A program made the position numbers and the translations under genes. From NCBI RefSeq assembly GCF_030272615.1, contig NC_081406.1, forward strand, positions 232,492,396-232,556,395: a stretch of 64,000 bases of DNA, given 5' to 3'. Position 1 is the stretch's first letter. Every line of letters begins with the position of its first letter. Shown here piece by piece: positions 46,990-59,400 of this stretch. The notes beneath the pieces were generated by a model, which was given only the letters and a program-made list of their open reading frames with translations, made no database searches and had not been told where the DNA came from. Source of the DNA: Cryptomeria japonica (lineage: Eukaryota > Streptophyta > Pinopsida > Cupressales > Cupressaceae).

Positions 46990-49741
46990 ATGCCTATTCC
47001 TTATCATAGACACCGTTTCGAGCGCGTTTGGAGGTACTGGAGACCTACATCGCGTGGACCACTAGTAAGTCAACATTTTTTACCCTTTTTTGACTTTTCA
47101 TTTTGTCGTTTTTAGTCGCTTTTTGATTTTCAAAGTTCGGGCTTAACGTTTTAGCGCGTCTAGGGCGTAGATTAGCGCATATGAAGTTTGAAGTAGCGCA
47201 TCAAGTCGAATTTTAGGGGTCGCGTCCGAAATAGATAAGATAGCGCATAAAAGAAATAGGCTAGCGCATGTAGGTAGAATAGTGCATGGCAGCCGTCGGG
47301 TAGCGCGTCAGGTCAATAGGTTAGCGTGTAGGTTAGACCTAGCGCATAGGGGTCACAGGGGTTCGCATAGGTAAGGGAGTTTAGCGCGTAGGGTTAACCT
47401 AGCGCATAGGGCCAAATGGGTAGCGCCTAGAAGGTGTAGATTAGCATGTAGAGTCAGTCTAGCGCATAGGGTAGGTTAAGTGGCGCATGGGAAGAAAATT
47501 TTAGCATGTAGGGTCAGTCTAGCGCATAGGGTAAAAAGAATAGCACGTAGGAAAGATAGCCTAGCGCGTGGGGGTTTTTTAGCGCATTGGATATCTGTTT
47601 TAGCGCATTGGAAAATTTTTTGCGAGATGAGCTGATTTGAAAATTTGTTTTGGTCTGTCTGTCATGATTTTATGCTTTTGTCCAATATGAGTGTTGATAT
47701 AACTTGTTTGATTTGCGATTTTCCAAGTTATGTATAGATATCAATGTGTTGTGTTGGATAAAAATATGATTTGTTTGCGTGTTTTGTTTCAAGTTCAATG
47801 TGTGAAGCCTGAGTTGTGTTACAAGCTGATATGGGTTGGAAACTTGAGTTGTGTTACAAGCTGATATGGGTGGGAAACTTGATTTGTTTTACAAGTTTAT
47901 GTGATTATGGAGACTTGAGTTGTGTTACAAGTTTTGATATGGTTTTTGAGAACTTGAGTTGTTTTACAAGTTGATATGAAATGATAGGATTTTGAACTTT
48001 GATATAGATGAGCAAATTGTTTCATGTTGTTGATGTAAGTTTGATTTTGATATCTTTGTTTTGATGTGGAAACTAATATTGGATTTGATTTGCTTGTTGA
48101 CAGGAGCGATTGGGCGTGGTTCAGTCGTGGGAGAGATTTCCCAGACCGTGGATATTGATACCACGATTGTCGCAGGCTGATCTTGATATTATTGAGAGAT
48201 GTGGATTGACTTCTCTCTTGGATATGCCTCGGTTCACTGTGAACCGGGGGCTTTTGACAACACTTGCGGAGAGGTGGCATAGTGATACAAACACCTTCCA
48301 CTTTGCCACGAGAGAGATGACAGTCACCCTAGAGGACTATTACCGGATTCTGTGCATCCCTGTAGTAGGGGCACTACTACCCTATGAGCAGTCAGAGGAG
48401 GGTGGTACAGAGGCGCTACGTTGTATTTTTCATGATGATACCATATGCGGCTATGAGATCCCATGGCAGGAGTTTTTGGACTTAGATTATGCACCGCTGC
48501 CATCCATACTAGCAGGGTTCATTGGTGGATTCCTTTGTCCTGATCGCAGGTCAAAGGGATTCTCGGTGGGATGGGGGCTGGTTTTGGAGGAGATGGTCAC
48601 TTAGGGCCGAAGGTTTGCATGGGGGTCAGCTATGTTGGCTCATTTATACAGGGGTCTGCATGAGGTAGTATACCTCGGTTACGGCAGTTTGTCAGCTAGC
48701 GTGACCTTATTACAGGTATGGTGCTGGGAGCACATTCCAACAGCGAGGCTACTAGCAGACAGGGACAAGCCCATAGGATGTGCATATGCCTACGGCTACA
48801 GGGGTCTAGTTGTCCAGCGTAAGCTGGGCAAACTAGAGCATTGGAGGAGAGTGCTTGATGACATTGATACGGTCACCTGGCGACCGTATATAGGATGCGA
48901 GGTGTGGGCTGAGGATGGGCTGGAGATGCCCTTTGTATTTATGACCAGGTACCTGATTGGGAGGACCCCGTTCGTGATTGAGCGGTTTGTGGTGACCCAA
49001 GTTTTGAGGCAGTTCGGGCGCCAGCAGGGTATTCCTCAGGGAGCGTGCCTATATGCATGGTGGCAACAGGATGTGGTTGATTGGGAGCAGACCATTGATA
49101 GTGCCGTGGTAGTGGGAGAGTTTGTGGGGTTGGTCGGGCAGATATGGGACTATGCCCTAGAGATTCAGGATGCGGGTATGACAGATGAGTTTACCCGATT
49201 GTTTGCTGCGCGGGCGGTGGCCAGGATATCTGATCCAGAGGAGATGAGGCCATCGTTTGATTCAGATGAGGAGGAGGGAGACGGGGGAGATGATGGAGAT
49301 GATGGGGATGATGGAGGAGATGGACGAGGGAGAGGAGCTAGAGGGAGGCAGGGAGGTAGAGTGAGGAGAGGGGATAGAGGTGTGGAGAGAGCAGTGAGGT
49401 AGGGGAGGATAGATAGAGGGAGAGGGGGATTGGCGATCGGAGCCGGTGGAGAGGGGAGAGTGGGGGAGGTGCTAGCTGTAGTGGGTGGTACAGAGGAGGC
49501 TATGCGACCAGCTCACAGGAGGAGGATAGATGTGCTCCCACCTCCAGCACTGAGGACAGGCCGAGTGGGAGGGGTTCCTCCAGCACAGGTACCACTACGG
49601 GTTCGGGTCCTTGGTCATATGGAGGATGCTCAGATCCGGACCTTGCAGATTACTGTTCAGCAGTTGCAGGCACAGATTTTGACCTATGAGCGACAGATTT
49701 CTCAGTTGACCACTGAGCGAGATACCGAGATAGAGCGGTAG
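46990..49741 (+). pseudogene. Plant mobile domain (PMD) protein, element-borne
   Basis: The PMD family (aminotransferase-like plant mobile domain, PF10536) includes Arabidopsis MAIN and MAIL1 and many transposon-carried copies; its biochemical role is unresolved. Exon 1 (46,990-47,064, MPIPYHRHRF) ends at CTA/GTAAGT. Intron 1 ends TTGACAG at 48,103, and exon 2 resumes in phase 0 with ERLGVVQSWERF. PMD hallmarks follow: TNTFHFATREMTVTLEDYYRI, IPVVGALL and GSAMLAHLYRGLHEV. Then come LLQVWCWEHIP, TWRPYIG and FVIERFVVTQVLRQFGRQQGIP. After residue 390 there is an acidic Asp/Gly stretch and an Arg-rich tail. In the same frame beyond a stop at 49,400 lies a coiled-coil-like segment (ITVQQLQAQILTYERQISQL). 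Stops at 48,602, 49,400 and 49,739 are TAG; the first fits CAG to TAG. Otherwise the frame is open. It runs opposite to the retroelement polyprotein. Confidence 0.85.
47130..47625 (+). repeat. TAGCGCATAGGG array in PMD intron 1
   Basis: More than fifteen copies of TAGCGCRT (variants TAGCGTGT, TAGCATGT, TAGCACGT) are spaced mostly about 20 bp apart, often as TAGCGCATAGGGTC. It lies wholly in the first intron of the PMD gene. Variants look like CpG decay of the motif. Confidence 0.85.
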
Positions 49742-50136
49742 GGACAAGCGGAGGAGGTGGTGGCGAGCATGCAGAGAGCAGCGGTGGGTGGTCCGATGAG
49801 AGACACCCTGAGAGAGTTGGCGCTGAGAGCCCAGGAGGCAGAGTATTATAGGTGGCACTATGAGGCGGTAGTACCCAGGGATCGACGAGTACAAAGCTTT
49901 GCACAGTCAAGATCCAGCCGATCTTGAGCTACTGGGTCACGGTCTGAGAGCTGAGGTGTTACGGGGCCACCGAGACAGGACCCTCCTGGAGATCCAGGGG
50001 TGGGTGCATCTGGAGCGAGACCATCTCCGTCAGGGGATAGTCATACTTGAGAGACATGGTCTCTGTTGTATTTTTGAGCATTGTATTCTTTGTGCTGGAC
50101 ATAGTTTTGACACATTTTGTACATTTGGATCATTTT

Positions 50137-50138
<2 letters not shown>
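49742..50138 (+). other. Downstream of PMD gene, residual coding-like DNA
   Basis: It continues the PMD frame for about 60 codons (LRELALRAQEAEYYRWHYE) past the stop at 49,739. It probably belonged to the same protein or its 3' untranslated region. Confidence 0.45.

Positions 50139-50224
<86 letters not shown>
50139..50224. repeat. (TA)n microsatellite
   Basis: About 43 perfect TA units. The Tyr/Ile open frames across it are artefacts. Confidence 0.95.
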
Positions 50225-50228
<4 letters not shown>

Positions 50229-51509
50229 CCATTTTTGATCATGTGATGTGTTTATATGGATGCATTTATTTGGGTATTTTGTTTATGTGATACAATGCTT
50301 TAAATAGATGATATAATGTATGATGCAGGATGTATGTTTCTATATGCTGTGAGATGTATCTTTGAAAATGAGATGTAGGATTTGATATGCAACTAAATGT
50401 AAAATGATATGTGATGATGTTTAAAATGATATGCAATGATGTTTAAAATGATATGAAAACATGCTTAAATGATATGCAACTAATTGTAAAATGATATGCA
50501 ACTAATTGTAAAACGATATGCAATTAATATTTTTGGAGCATCCCTCATTCTATATTTGCCATCCGAAATAGCCATTCATTTGCTTTCTTTGTAGATATCA
50601 TCATTGAGCATTGATTTGTTTAGGATATGTTAAAAATTTATACAAGCATAATGGTATAATTGAACCATAATGACCTGAGAAAAATTTACATGATTTTTGA
50701 TTTTGCAAGATAGCACAAGCGTCAAGGTATAATTGAACCAGGATGACCTGAGTGTGTATTGCGTAAACAGACAAGATTTGATCATTTGTATGCGTGAAGT
50801 GGAATCAGGCCGTCAATGATATTCGATGTATCACATCTCGAGGCAAGGATTCACACCGTACAAGTGATCGCCTCCCAGATAGAAGATTAAGAAAATATTG
50901 GAAGTTCCTCTTGACTCTAGCTGTGAAGCATTTAGTGAGACAAGGAAGAGAATCCAAAAATTCAAAAAGTTCAAAATGCAAAACTAGTCAAGACTTTATG
51001 CAAGAATGCAACATTTAGTACTTCAGAAAATCATCCATCCTTGGTATTCTTGTGAATTGTTTTGTTTTGGTTTTTGTGATGAAGTGTAGTTTTGTTTGTT
51101 GGATGTCATGCTTCTGAGTTTTTTGCAATAGTTGTGATGTCTTGAATGTTTGCAAGTTTTTGAACAAGTTAATGCCCCTAGCTGAGTGTGCCTCTTGATA
51201 TGATCATGTACAGTGATTGCCAAGCCATGGTGGAATGCGGTAAGAGGATAGATATAGAGAAATCAGGATAGTGACTACGCTAAGTATGTCCTGAATGAAT
51301 ATGTGCTAAGTGTCGGTCAATGGCCGATGGTGTTTTGATGGATAAAATGGTATTGATATAGATGGAGGAGCTTTTCTTTCACAAGAGCGCCTGTTTACCA
51401 GGTTTTCACCATTTGTTTTTATTTGTACTTTATGTTTTTGCTTTTTCTGGACTTTTTTGATTTTTTGATGCTTTTTCTGTGCACTAGCCCACTTAAGTGT
51501 AGTACCTCT
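50225..51509. other. Non-coding interval between PMD gene and integrase
   Basis: The convergent 3' ends of the two transcription units meet here. Degenerate repeats of AAAATGATATGCAA spaced about 22-30 bp apart lie at about 50,376-50,530. TATAATTGAACCATAATGACC is repeated as TATAATTGAACCAGGATGACC at about 50,653 and 50,731. I see no gene. Confidence 0.5.
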
Positions 51510-52741
51510 TTAGATGGATGCTGTTGGTTCATCAAGCACATCTCCTTCAGAATTTGTTAGCTGATAGGCACTTGATTCATAGACTGATATGATAACATAG
51601 GGACCCAACCAGTTAGGTTCAAATTTCCCTTTCTTTTCTCGATCTTGCTGATTTCTTGGATTTTCTTTGAGGACTAGGTCACCAACCTTGAAGTTGCGGG
51701 GAATGACCTTGTGATTGTAGCTCCTGCACATGTGTTGCTGATATTCTTTGAGATGGGTGTAAGCATGTTGGCAGCTTTCATCTAATAGTTCAAGTTCTTG
51801 CAGTCGGTTAACTCGATACTCTTCATCTGGGATTAAACCTTTCAAAGAGACTCTGAGAGATGAGATTTCTACCTCTAGAGGTAAAATGGCTTCCGATCCA
51901 TATACCAATGAGTATAGTGTTGCTCTTGTAGGTGTGCGGATGCTGGTCCTATATGCCCAAAGTGCTGGATTGAGTTGTACGTGCCAATCTTTGCCTGCAT
52001 CATTCACTATTTTTTTGAGGATTTTCAGTATTGTCTTGTTAGATGCTTCTGCTTGACCATTGCCCTGTGGGTAATATGGTGTAGAAAATCGATGTTGGAT
52101 TTTGAATTTTTCACATAGTTCATATACATCTTGGTTTTTGAAAGGTCGTCTATTATCTGTGATGAGTGAACTTGGAATATCATATCGACAAATCAGATAA
52201 TTTAGGATAAAAGAGGCAATTTGTTTCCCTGTCACAGTGGTCATGGGAACTGCTTCTATCCATTTGGTAAAGTATTCTGTTGCTGTTATAATGAACTTGT
52301 GTCCATTTGAAGATGACGGATGAATTTTGCCAACTAAATCTAGTCCCCACTGACAAAAGGGCCAGGATGTTGTAAATGGCTATAGTTCCTATGCTGGTGC
52401 ATGTATGAGATTACCATGGATCTGGCATTTAGGACATTTCTTTGCGAAATGATATGAGTCTTTCTCCATTGTAGGCCAGTAGTATCCCATCCATAGAAGC
52501 TTTTTAGCAAGAGTAGTACCACTTGAATGTGTGCCACAAATACCTTCATGAAGCTCGTGTAAAGCAGAATCAGAATCATTACGATCAAGGCAATGAAGAA
52601 GAGTACCATCGAGACCTCGACGATACAAAGTATCGGCAGTAAGGGTGTAACGGGAAGCTTGTCGGATAAAGTTAGGTTTTTGGTTACGGGATTGGTCAAT
52701 AGGTAAGATATTGTGCCTGAGGTAGTCGTATATTGGTCCAT
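51510..52741 (-). pseudogene. Tat/Ogre-like integrase
   Basis: Integrase joins cDNA ends to the host chromosome. A zinc-binding domain has HELHEGICGTH and CPKCQIHG (about 52,570-52,410). After a stop at about 52,388 (TAG for CAG), the catalytic core has the three acidic residues in GLDLVGKI (about 52,340), LITDNRRPF (about 52,160) and GQAEASNK (about 52,060). A C-terminal domain with FKVGDLVLKENPRNQ and GPYVIISVYES follows and ends at 51,510. The frame is the same as for RT and RNase H upstream, with no frameshift. It is inactive only because of stops in the polyprotein. Confidence 0.85.
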
Positions 52742-52856
52742 ATAATGGAGAATCTAAACCAGTTAAGGCATAAATAACCTGGGAATCAGAGTGGTCATAG
52801 GCGGGGGAGAACAGTTTCTCTACCAGGAACTCGTAACGACTCTGTTGTTCTGGAAT

Positions 52857-53324
52857 TTATAGTAATGAAGCAATTGTAGCCATTGCATCGGCTGCTTTGT
52901 TGTTCAACCTTGGTATTTGTTCAAAGGTGATGTGCACAAAATACTGTTTGAAGTCATCCACCATTCGTTTGTAGGGTAGTAACTTGTCATCCTTTGTTTG
53001 ATAGTCGTTGTTGATTTGATGGACAACCAGTTGTGAGTCCCCATAGACCTTTAACTCTATGATTTTCCATTCTACAGCCATTTTGATGCCTATGACCAGT
53101 GCCTCATATTCAGCCACATTATTTGTGCATGGAAACATAAGCCTATATGATCTTGGTATAGTTTGTCCTTCAGGAGTGATGAACAAAATGCCAGCACCGG
53201 AACTGTGTTGTGTATAGGATCCGTCAAAGTATAGGGTCCATTGTTTGGTAGAAAGAGCAAGAACGTCCCTGTCCGAAAATTCAATCTCCATGGTGTGTTT
53301 GCTGGGGAGTGGTGCTTCAGCCAA
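52857..53324 (-). pseudogene. Second, archaeal-type RNase H (aRNH)
   Basis: WTLYFDGSYTQHSSGAGI, NNVAEYEALVIGI, VYGDSQLVVHQI and NNKAADAMATIAS give the D-E-D-D acidic residues of RNase H with an archaeal-like arrangement. A second RNase H of this kind after the normal RT/RNase H unit is characteristic of the Tat lineage of plant Gypsy elements. Flanking stops (about 53,350 TGA for CGA; 52,857 TAA for CAA) are deamination-type. The domain itself is uninterrupted. Confidence 0.85.
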
Positions 53325-53507
53325 TTGATCTGTAATTGCTTGTCCCTTGATGACTCATATTTCTATGTATTGGATGTCAAACTCACTGAGAATCATGACC
53401 CATTTAGCCAATCGGCCTGTAAGAGCTGCCTTGCTAAGTAGATATTTGAGAGGATCAATTTTTGCTACTAGCTTAATGGTATGTGCTAGCATATAATGTC
53501 AGAACTT

Positions 53508-54905
53508 CTAAGATGTGAAGACCACTATTAGGCAAGCCTTTTCAATGAATATATAGTTGAGTTCATAGCCATTCAATGTCCTACTAATGTAATATATGGC
53601 ACATTCCTTCCCTTGTTGATCTTCTTGTGCCAATAGTGCCCCCAGTGATATATCTGTTGTTGAGATATATAAGATAAGAGGCTTTCTTGTGATTGGTGGG
53701 ACCATAACTGGTGGATTCATCAGGTACTGTTTGATTTGGTAAAAAGATTCTGCACACTTTGCCTCCCATTTGAATGGTACATTTTTGTGTAGTAAATGGT
53801 TAAATGGGAGACTTTTATCTGCTAGCTGAGCGATAAATCGCTTGATTGATTGAAGTTGTCCTTGTAGAGATCTGAGTTGACTGATATTCTTTGGTGGTGG
53901 CATGTCCATAATGGCTTGTACCTTTGCTGGATCTACTTCAATACCCTTGGCTGAGACAATGTAGCCTAGTAACTTCCCTGATGTTACCCTGAAGACACAC
54001 TTCTTAGGGTTGAGCCTGACTTGGAATTTCTCCAATCGATCAAAAATCTTTGTTAGGATGCCAAGATGTTCAGCTCTAGTGAAAGATTTAGCTAATAAAT
54101 CATCCACATAGTCTTCCATAAATGTGTGCATCATGTCATGGAATATTGTGGTCATTGCTCTTTGATAAGTGGCCCCTGCATTCTTCAAGCCAAAAGGCAT
54201 AACATTCCAGCAATACGTTCCCCAAGGATAGGTGAACACTGTTTTATCTTGATCTTTAGGAGCTATTTTGATTTGATTATAGCCTGAGAAACCGTCCATT
54301 GGTGAGTTAATTGCATGGCCTGCTATGAGATCTACAATTATGTCTATACTGGGCAGAGGAAAGTTGTCCTTTGGACAAGCTTTGTTGATGTCTCTGAAGT
54401 CAGTGCAGATTCTGATACTACCATCTGGTTTTGATACTGGAACGATGTTGGAAATCCATTCTGCATAGTCAATGGGTCGGATGAATCCGACGTCTAATAG
54501 TTTCTTTAGTTCAGTTTTGACCATGAGTGCCACCTGTGGATTCATCTTGCATAGTTTTTGCTTGACTGGCTTAACTCCTGTAGAAATGGACAAGTGATGC
54601 ATGATTAAGTGTGGATCTACTCCAGGCATATTAGCATATGACCAAGCAAAGTTGATTTGCTATTCTTTAAAGAAGATGATGAATGCCGACCTTTCTTCCT
54701 CTGTCAGAGATTCTGCAAGGTGTATGTTTCTGGCTGCTTCTGTGGTACCAATGTTGATTGATTGAGTGGGCTCAATCAATATGGGTGATCGCTCATGAAA
54801 GTGTTCAGGAAGAGTGTCAAGTCTCCCATCGTTAGGTGCCTTAAAAAGGTTTTCACCCTCAGATGCATCCTTTATTTTTACTTTTTTGTGATCTAGAGCT
54901 GCCAT
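53508..54905 (-). pseudogene. Tat/Ogre-like reverse transcriptase and RNase H
   Basis: RT blocks are IRPIDYAEWISNIVPVSKPD, ICTDFRDINKACPKDNFPLP, FSGYNQIKI, MPFGLKNAGATYQRAM and YVDD in MEDYVDDLLAKS (about 54,110). The connection and first RNase H follow (LYISTTDISLGALLAQE). The segment upstream (54,905-54,660) is the protease-RT linker, with a TAG at 54,658 before INFAWSY. Stops TAG and TGA near 53,507 and 53,498 fit CAG and CGA. Catalytic DD is intact. Confidence 0.9.
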
Positions 54906-55021
54906 TGACTGGTTTTCAGCATCAGATCCTTGATTTAGTTCATTTTTGCGACTGAGAGACTTGGCACTCCCTAGTTTGTAGACATCGTTATTTTGTTCAC
55001 TGGTAGAGCCTGTTTCCGGAT

Positions 55022-56138
55022 TTACGCTACATAGGTAATGGATAATAGATTCATCATCTGGAAAAATTGGTATATCATGGATTTCAGGTTCATCCTAGTC
55101 GATGAGCTCAGGAAAGACAAGTGGTAAGGAATCGTTGGGTGGATCATGATGATTGTTCTTGGTTTTAAAGAAATCCAGGATTTCGTCGAGGTCTTCGATG
55201 GTATTATCTTCCACATAGACTTCCTCATAATGTTTTTCTTCGCTTTCCTTGGCGTCATAGATATTTTGTGATCCAAATTCAAGAGGTCTATCTTCTGCGT
55301 TATGTTCTTCTTGAGAAAGGGATATAGCATCAGTATCGTCAGGGATATCTGTAGTAGCATTAGAGCAGGTACCCCATTCATATTCATTGGAATCTGTCTC
55401 ATAGGCATCATCCCAGATTCTATCTATGCTGTAAACAGGTATGTTGTATGGTGAAAACAAATCTTTGATGATGGATACCATTTTGATGGTTTTTGTTGAT
55501 TCTGTATCAGATCCGTCTTCTACTTGCTGGATTTGTTCATAAACTGTACTTCCTCAGGGAGGAATAATGGTATCTGGAGATGATATGATTTGTTTTTGAG
55601 ACATTGGTGTTTGAATATGAGCTACTGCTGCAGATAGGGCCTTCTTATGACTTAGAAGCTTTCCCTGATGCAACTTCTGATCTTGACGTTCCCATGCCTT
55701 GCGGATTGTTTCTGCTGATTCAAAGAGTGCTTCCTACCAGGATTGTTCTTTGTACTTCTTCTTCACCTTCCATTGAGGTTTTGTAGTTGTGTGTGGTGGC
55801 CTTTTCAATAGGAACGTGAGTTTAGAACCCAATCCCGCTTTGTCTCTACTAGGTTGTGAAGGAAGATCTATAGGTTCAGTGAATCCTTCTTTGCGTTTCC
55901 TAATAGGTCCTTTACCGCCATATCCCATTTGCTTCATGATTAAGTAGCCTTTTCCATACAGGTGTGTTGGTAGAACAATGTCCAGAGCGGCTGCTCTATG
56001 ATCTTCTTCTTCATCTTTATATAACCAGCTAAGAACGTCTTTATCTTCTGATTCATGTGCTAGAGTACCCAATTGGATGAAGGTACCATCAAATTTAGTG
56101 ATGGGTTGAGTAGCCAGATGTGTTGATGTAGTAGGCAA
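55022..56138 (-). pseudogene. G-patch-like segment and acidic linker after protease
   Basis: From 56,138 the frame continues the protease across the nested Copia. YGKGYLIMKQMGYGGKGP, followed by EGFTEPIDLP and DKAGLG, resembles a G-patch: aromatic-Gly start, hydrophobic helix, regular glycines. G-patches bind RNA or helicases, and some retroviral proteases carry one at the C-terminus. An acidic region follows (55,480-55,090; DIPDDTDAISL, DNTIEDLDEILDF). Stops at about 55,734, 55,556 and 55,096 fit CAG, CGA and CAG or TGG decay. The G-patch call is by pattern only. Confidence 0.6.
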
Positions 56139-56140
56139 AC

Positions 56141-56571
56141 TGTTAAGGTTTCAAGCAGATCTGAAGCAAATATGAACTAACAATTATATGCAGATTTAAA
56201 TACAAAAGATAAAGAAATAAAATAGGACACAGATAACACAGAGATTTAACGTGGTTCACCCAGAATGGGTTACGTCCACCATACACAGCCGTCCAATCTT
56301 TCTTATTATCCAGCAAAAAATAGTACATCAACCTTACAATGCCTTAAGCATCCCAGCCGCTTATAACATGCATTTTTAGGGCAACAAACAAAGTCGGCCT
56401 TTTTAGGGTTTTATTACAATGTCGGTTTTCATCAACAAAAAACGGCAAAATTTTTTTTCTCGGGGGCTGCCGCCCCCGAACCCCTGCCCGAGGCCCAGCC
56501 CAGCCCCGGACCCCGATGAGGATACGTGCTGAGTGTATAGTACTTTGCTAATCAGTCGCCACATTTCAACA
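56141..56571 (-). repeat. Nested Copia 3' LTR
   Basis: It is 431 bp, TGTTAAGG...TTTCAACA. It includes a GC-rich stretch with a perfect hairpin, CGGGGGC-TGCC-GCCCCCG (56,461-56,478). About 44 bp around it are lacking in the other LTR. The polypurine primer site (plus strand ATCTCCCACTTGGAG) abuts at 56,572 and is repeated about 38 bp further on. Confidence 0.9.
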
Positions 56572-56707
56572 ATCTCCCACTTGGAGACTGATCAGGCTCC
56601 ACACTGAACAATCTCCCACTTGGAGGCTGATACTACACGACACCACTGTACATGCAACATCCGTAGGATAAAACACTAGGACTTGACTGGTATAAATTCC
56701 ATAATTA

Positions 56708-59364
56708 TCAATCAAGAAGACCAACAGAAACTGATGAAGAAATCAACTTCTCTTGTGGAACTGTCTTTGTGAACATATCGGCATAATTCTCACTTGTGTG
56801 AATCTTCTCAAGCCGTAACTGACCCTCCTCCAAAATAGTCCGGATGAAGTGGTACCTGAGCTGAATGTGCTTTGTCCTTGAATGAAAAGCAGAGTTCTTC
56901 ACAAGATGAATGGCACTCTGGCTATCAGTATACAATGAGCTATCCTCTTGTGTCTGACCCAATTCCTTCAGAAAACATTACAACCAAATCATCTCTTTGC
57001 TAGCTTCTGTAGCAGCAACATACTCAGCTTCAGTGGTTGAAAGTGCAACAACCTTTTGCAGCCTAGAAATCCAACTGACTACAGTTCCCCCTATAGTAAA
57101 AACATACCCTGTAGTACTCCTCCATGAATCAATATCACCCGCCAGATCAGAGTCAATAAATCCACTTAGAGCAGCATTAGATCCTTTGAAACATAATGCC
57201 TTCGTAGTAGTTCCTTTCAAATACCGAAGAATCTATTTCACAGCATTCCAATGTTCCATACCCGGATTACTCATAAACCTGCTCACAACTCCCACTGCAT
57301 GTGCAATATCTGGCCTGTGCATACCATTGCATACATCAGACTACCAATAGCTGATGAATATGGGATGTTAGACATTTTATTAACCTCTTCCTGTGCCTTT
57401 GGGCACATCTCCTTAGTCAATTTGAAATGACTAGCCAAAGGTGTACTAACTGCTTTTGCATCCTGCATGTTAAATCTTTTCAACACTTTCTTTATGTACT
57501 CACTTTGGGACAAATTCAAGGTTCTATTTTTCCTGTCCCGTGTAATCCTCATACTGAGAATTTGCTTAGCTGCACCCAAATCCTTCATAGCAAATGACCT
57601 GGCTAATTTTTGTTTAAGATCATTTATATGTTGCATGTTAGACCCAGCAACAAGCATGTCATCAACATAAAGCAACAGGATAATATAACTGCCATTATCA
57701 AATCTCTTAAAATATACACAATGATCAGAATGACATCTATGATAACCGTGTTCAGCCATGAAACTATCAAATTTTAAATACCATTGTCGGGGTGCTTGCT
57801 TTAGGCCATACAGACTTTTCTTCAACCTACACACCAAGTTCTCCTTACCTTTGACCTCATATCCCTGTAGTTGCAACATGTAAATTTCCTCCTCCAAATC
57901 TCCATGGAGAAAAGCTGTTTTGACATCTAATTGTTCAAGATGTAAATCATCTGCAGCCACAAGACTAAGTACAGTTCTAATTGAAGTCATTTTTACAACT
58001 GGAGAAAATATTTCATCATAATCTATACCCTTTTTCTGTGCAAAATCTTTTACCACAAGTCTGGCCTTATATCTTTTCTAACCTCCTTCCTCCTCCTTCA
58101 GCCGATAAACCCATTTGTTAGGCAAGGCTCTTTTTTCTGCAGGTAAAGGGACTAAGTCCCAAGTCTTATTTTTCATCAAGGAGTCCATCTCCTCTTTCAT
58201 GCCTAGCTGCAACTGTTGTTTGACATCCACCTGCATTGCTTCTTCATATTCTTCTGGTTCACCAGAATCCGTTAATAAAATAGAATACAAAGAAGGAGAA
58301 AATCTTTCAGGGGGTCTACTTGTCCTCGTAGAACGTCTAACACTTGCAGGAGTTTGTGGGACAATCTGTTGTTGCTGAGCATCAGGTACCTGTGGCATTT
58401 CATTTTCAAGAATCTCATCCAACACCACATATTCTTGTTTGTCCTGTTCATGCTTCTTTTCCTGCATCTGTTCTTTATACATAACCTTCTCATTGAATAT
58501 AACATCTCTACTTTTAATTATTTTCTTATTTTCAAAATCCCATAACTGATAGCCATATTCATCTATCCCATATCCATATTCATCTATCCCATATCCAATG
58601 AAGGTACATTTCTGAGATTGAGAGCATCCTCTGTACCAGCAATCTTTCTTTCCTCTAGATTGAGAGCGTCCTTTCTTTGACTTCCCTTGTGACTTCTCAT
58701 TCCCAGGGCCTTTTCCTCTTTCCTTTGATCTTCCTCTATTCTCCACATTCAAAACACTACCCGATGATGTTGGAGTCTCACCTATGCTTTTCCTTCGCAT
58801 TTCCTCGCTTAGGATAACACCAACAATATCATCAAATACCAAAGTATTTTTACCAGAGACAGAGTTACTTATAGCCATAACCAAGCTATTCCAGCTTTCT
58901 GGCAAAGAACATAAAATCAAGAGAGCCCTAACCTCTTCTGCAAAGGTAATTTTTACCGAAGACAATTGACTGGTAATTGTATTAAATTCATTTAAGTGCT
59001 CTGCTACAGATCCTCTCTCACTCATTTTCAAATTAAACAAATGCTTCATAAGAGATACCTTATTCGAAGCCGAGGGTTTCTCATACAGCTTAGCCAATGT
59101 TGCCATCAAATCTACAGTCATTTTTGCTTCTGTTATATTGAATGTTACAGATGCCGCAAGGCACAATCGAATGGATCCCAGTGCCTTTCTATCTAAAATG
59201 TCCCACTCTTCATCTGATATTGTGGTCGGTTTCTTTGCCTTTCCTTCCAATGGCCGCCACAAATCCTTTTGATACAGGTAATCCTCCATCTGCATTTTCC
59301 ATAACTGATAATTCTGGCCGTTAAACTTTTCGACCTTGAATTTGGAATCCTCCATTGCTCCCAC
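56708..59364 (-). pseudogene. Nested Copia gag fused to RT-RNase H
   Basis: Gag starts at 59,364 ([20 protein letters not shown]) with a UBN2-type capsid. It reaches a truncated zinc knuckle (KKDCWYRG, about 58,640). It then jumps to [19 protein letters not shown], sequence that in complete elements follows integrase. A 21-bp repeat makes GIDEYGY occur twice. RT has [58 protein letters not shown] and LLYVDDMLVAGS (DD intact). RNase H has FIDSDLAGDIDSWRSTTGY and LSTTEAEYVAATEA. Stops at about 58,078, 57,235 and 56,972 fit CAG, TGG and CAA. One frameshift lies near 57,315. Confidence 0.9.
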
Positions 59365-59400
59365 TCAAATCTGAAAGTCCTACCAATTTACAGAAAACCT

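Noticed and set aside
47130-47625. CRISPR-like or telomere-like array from regular TAGCGCAT repeats
   Set aside because: Repeat core is only 8 bp with variable spacers, in an intron of an element-borne gene; no telomere motif.
50030-50246. Tyr-Ile repeat peptides
   Set aside because: Translation of the (TA)n microsatellite.
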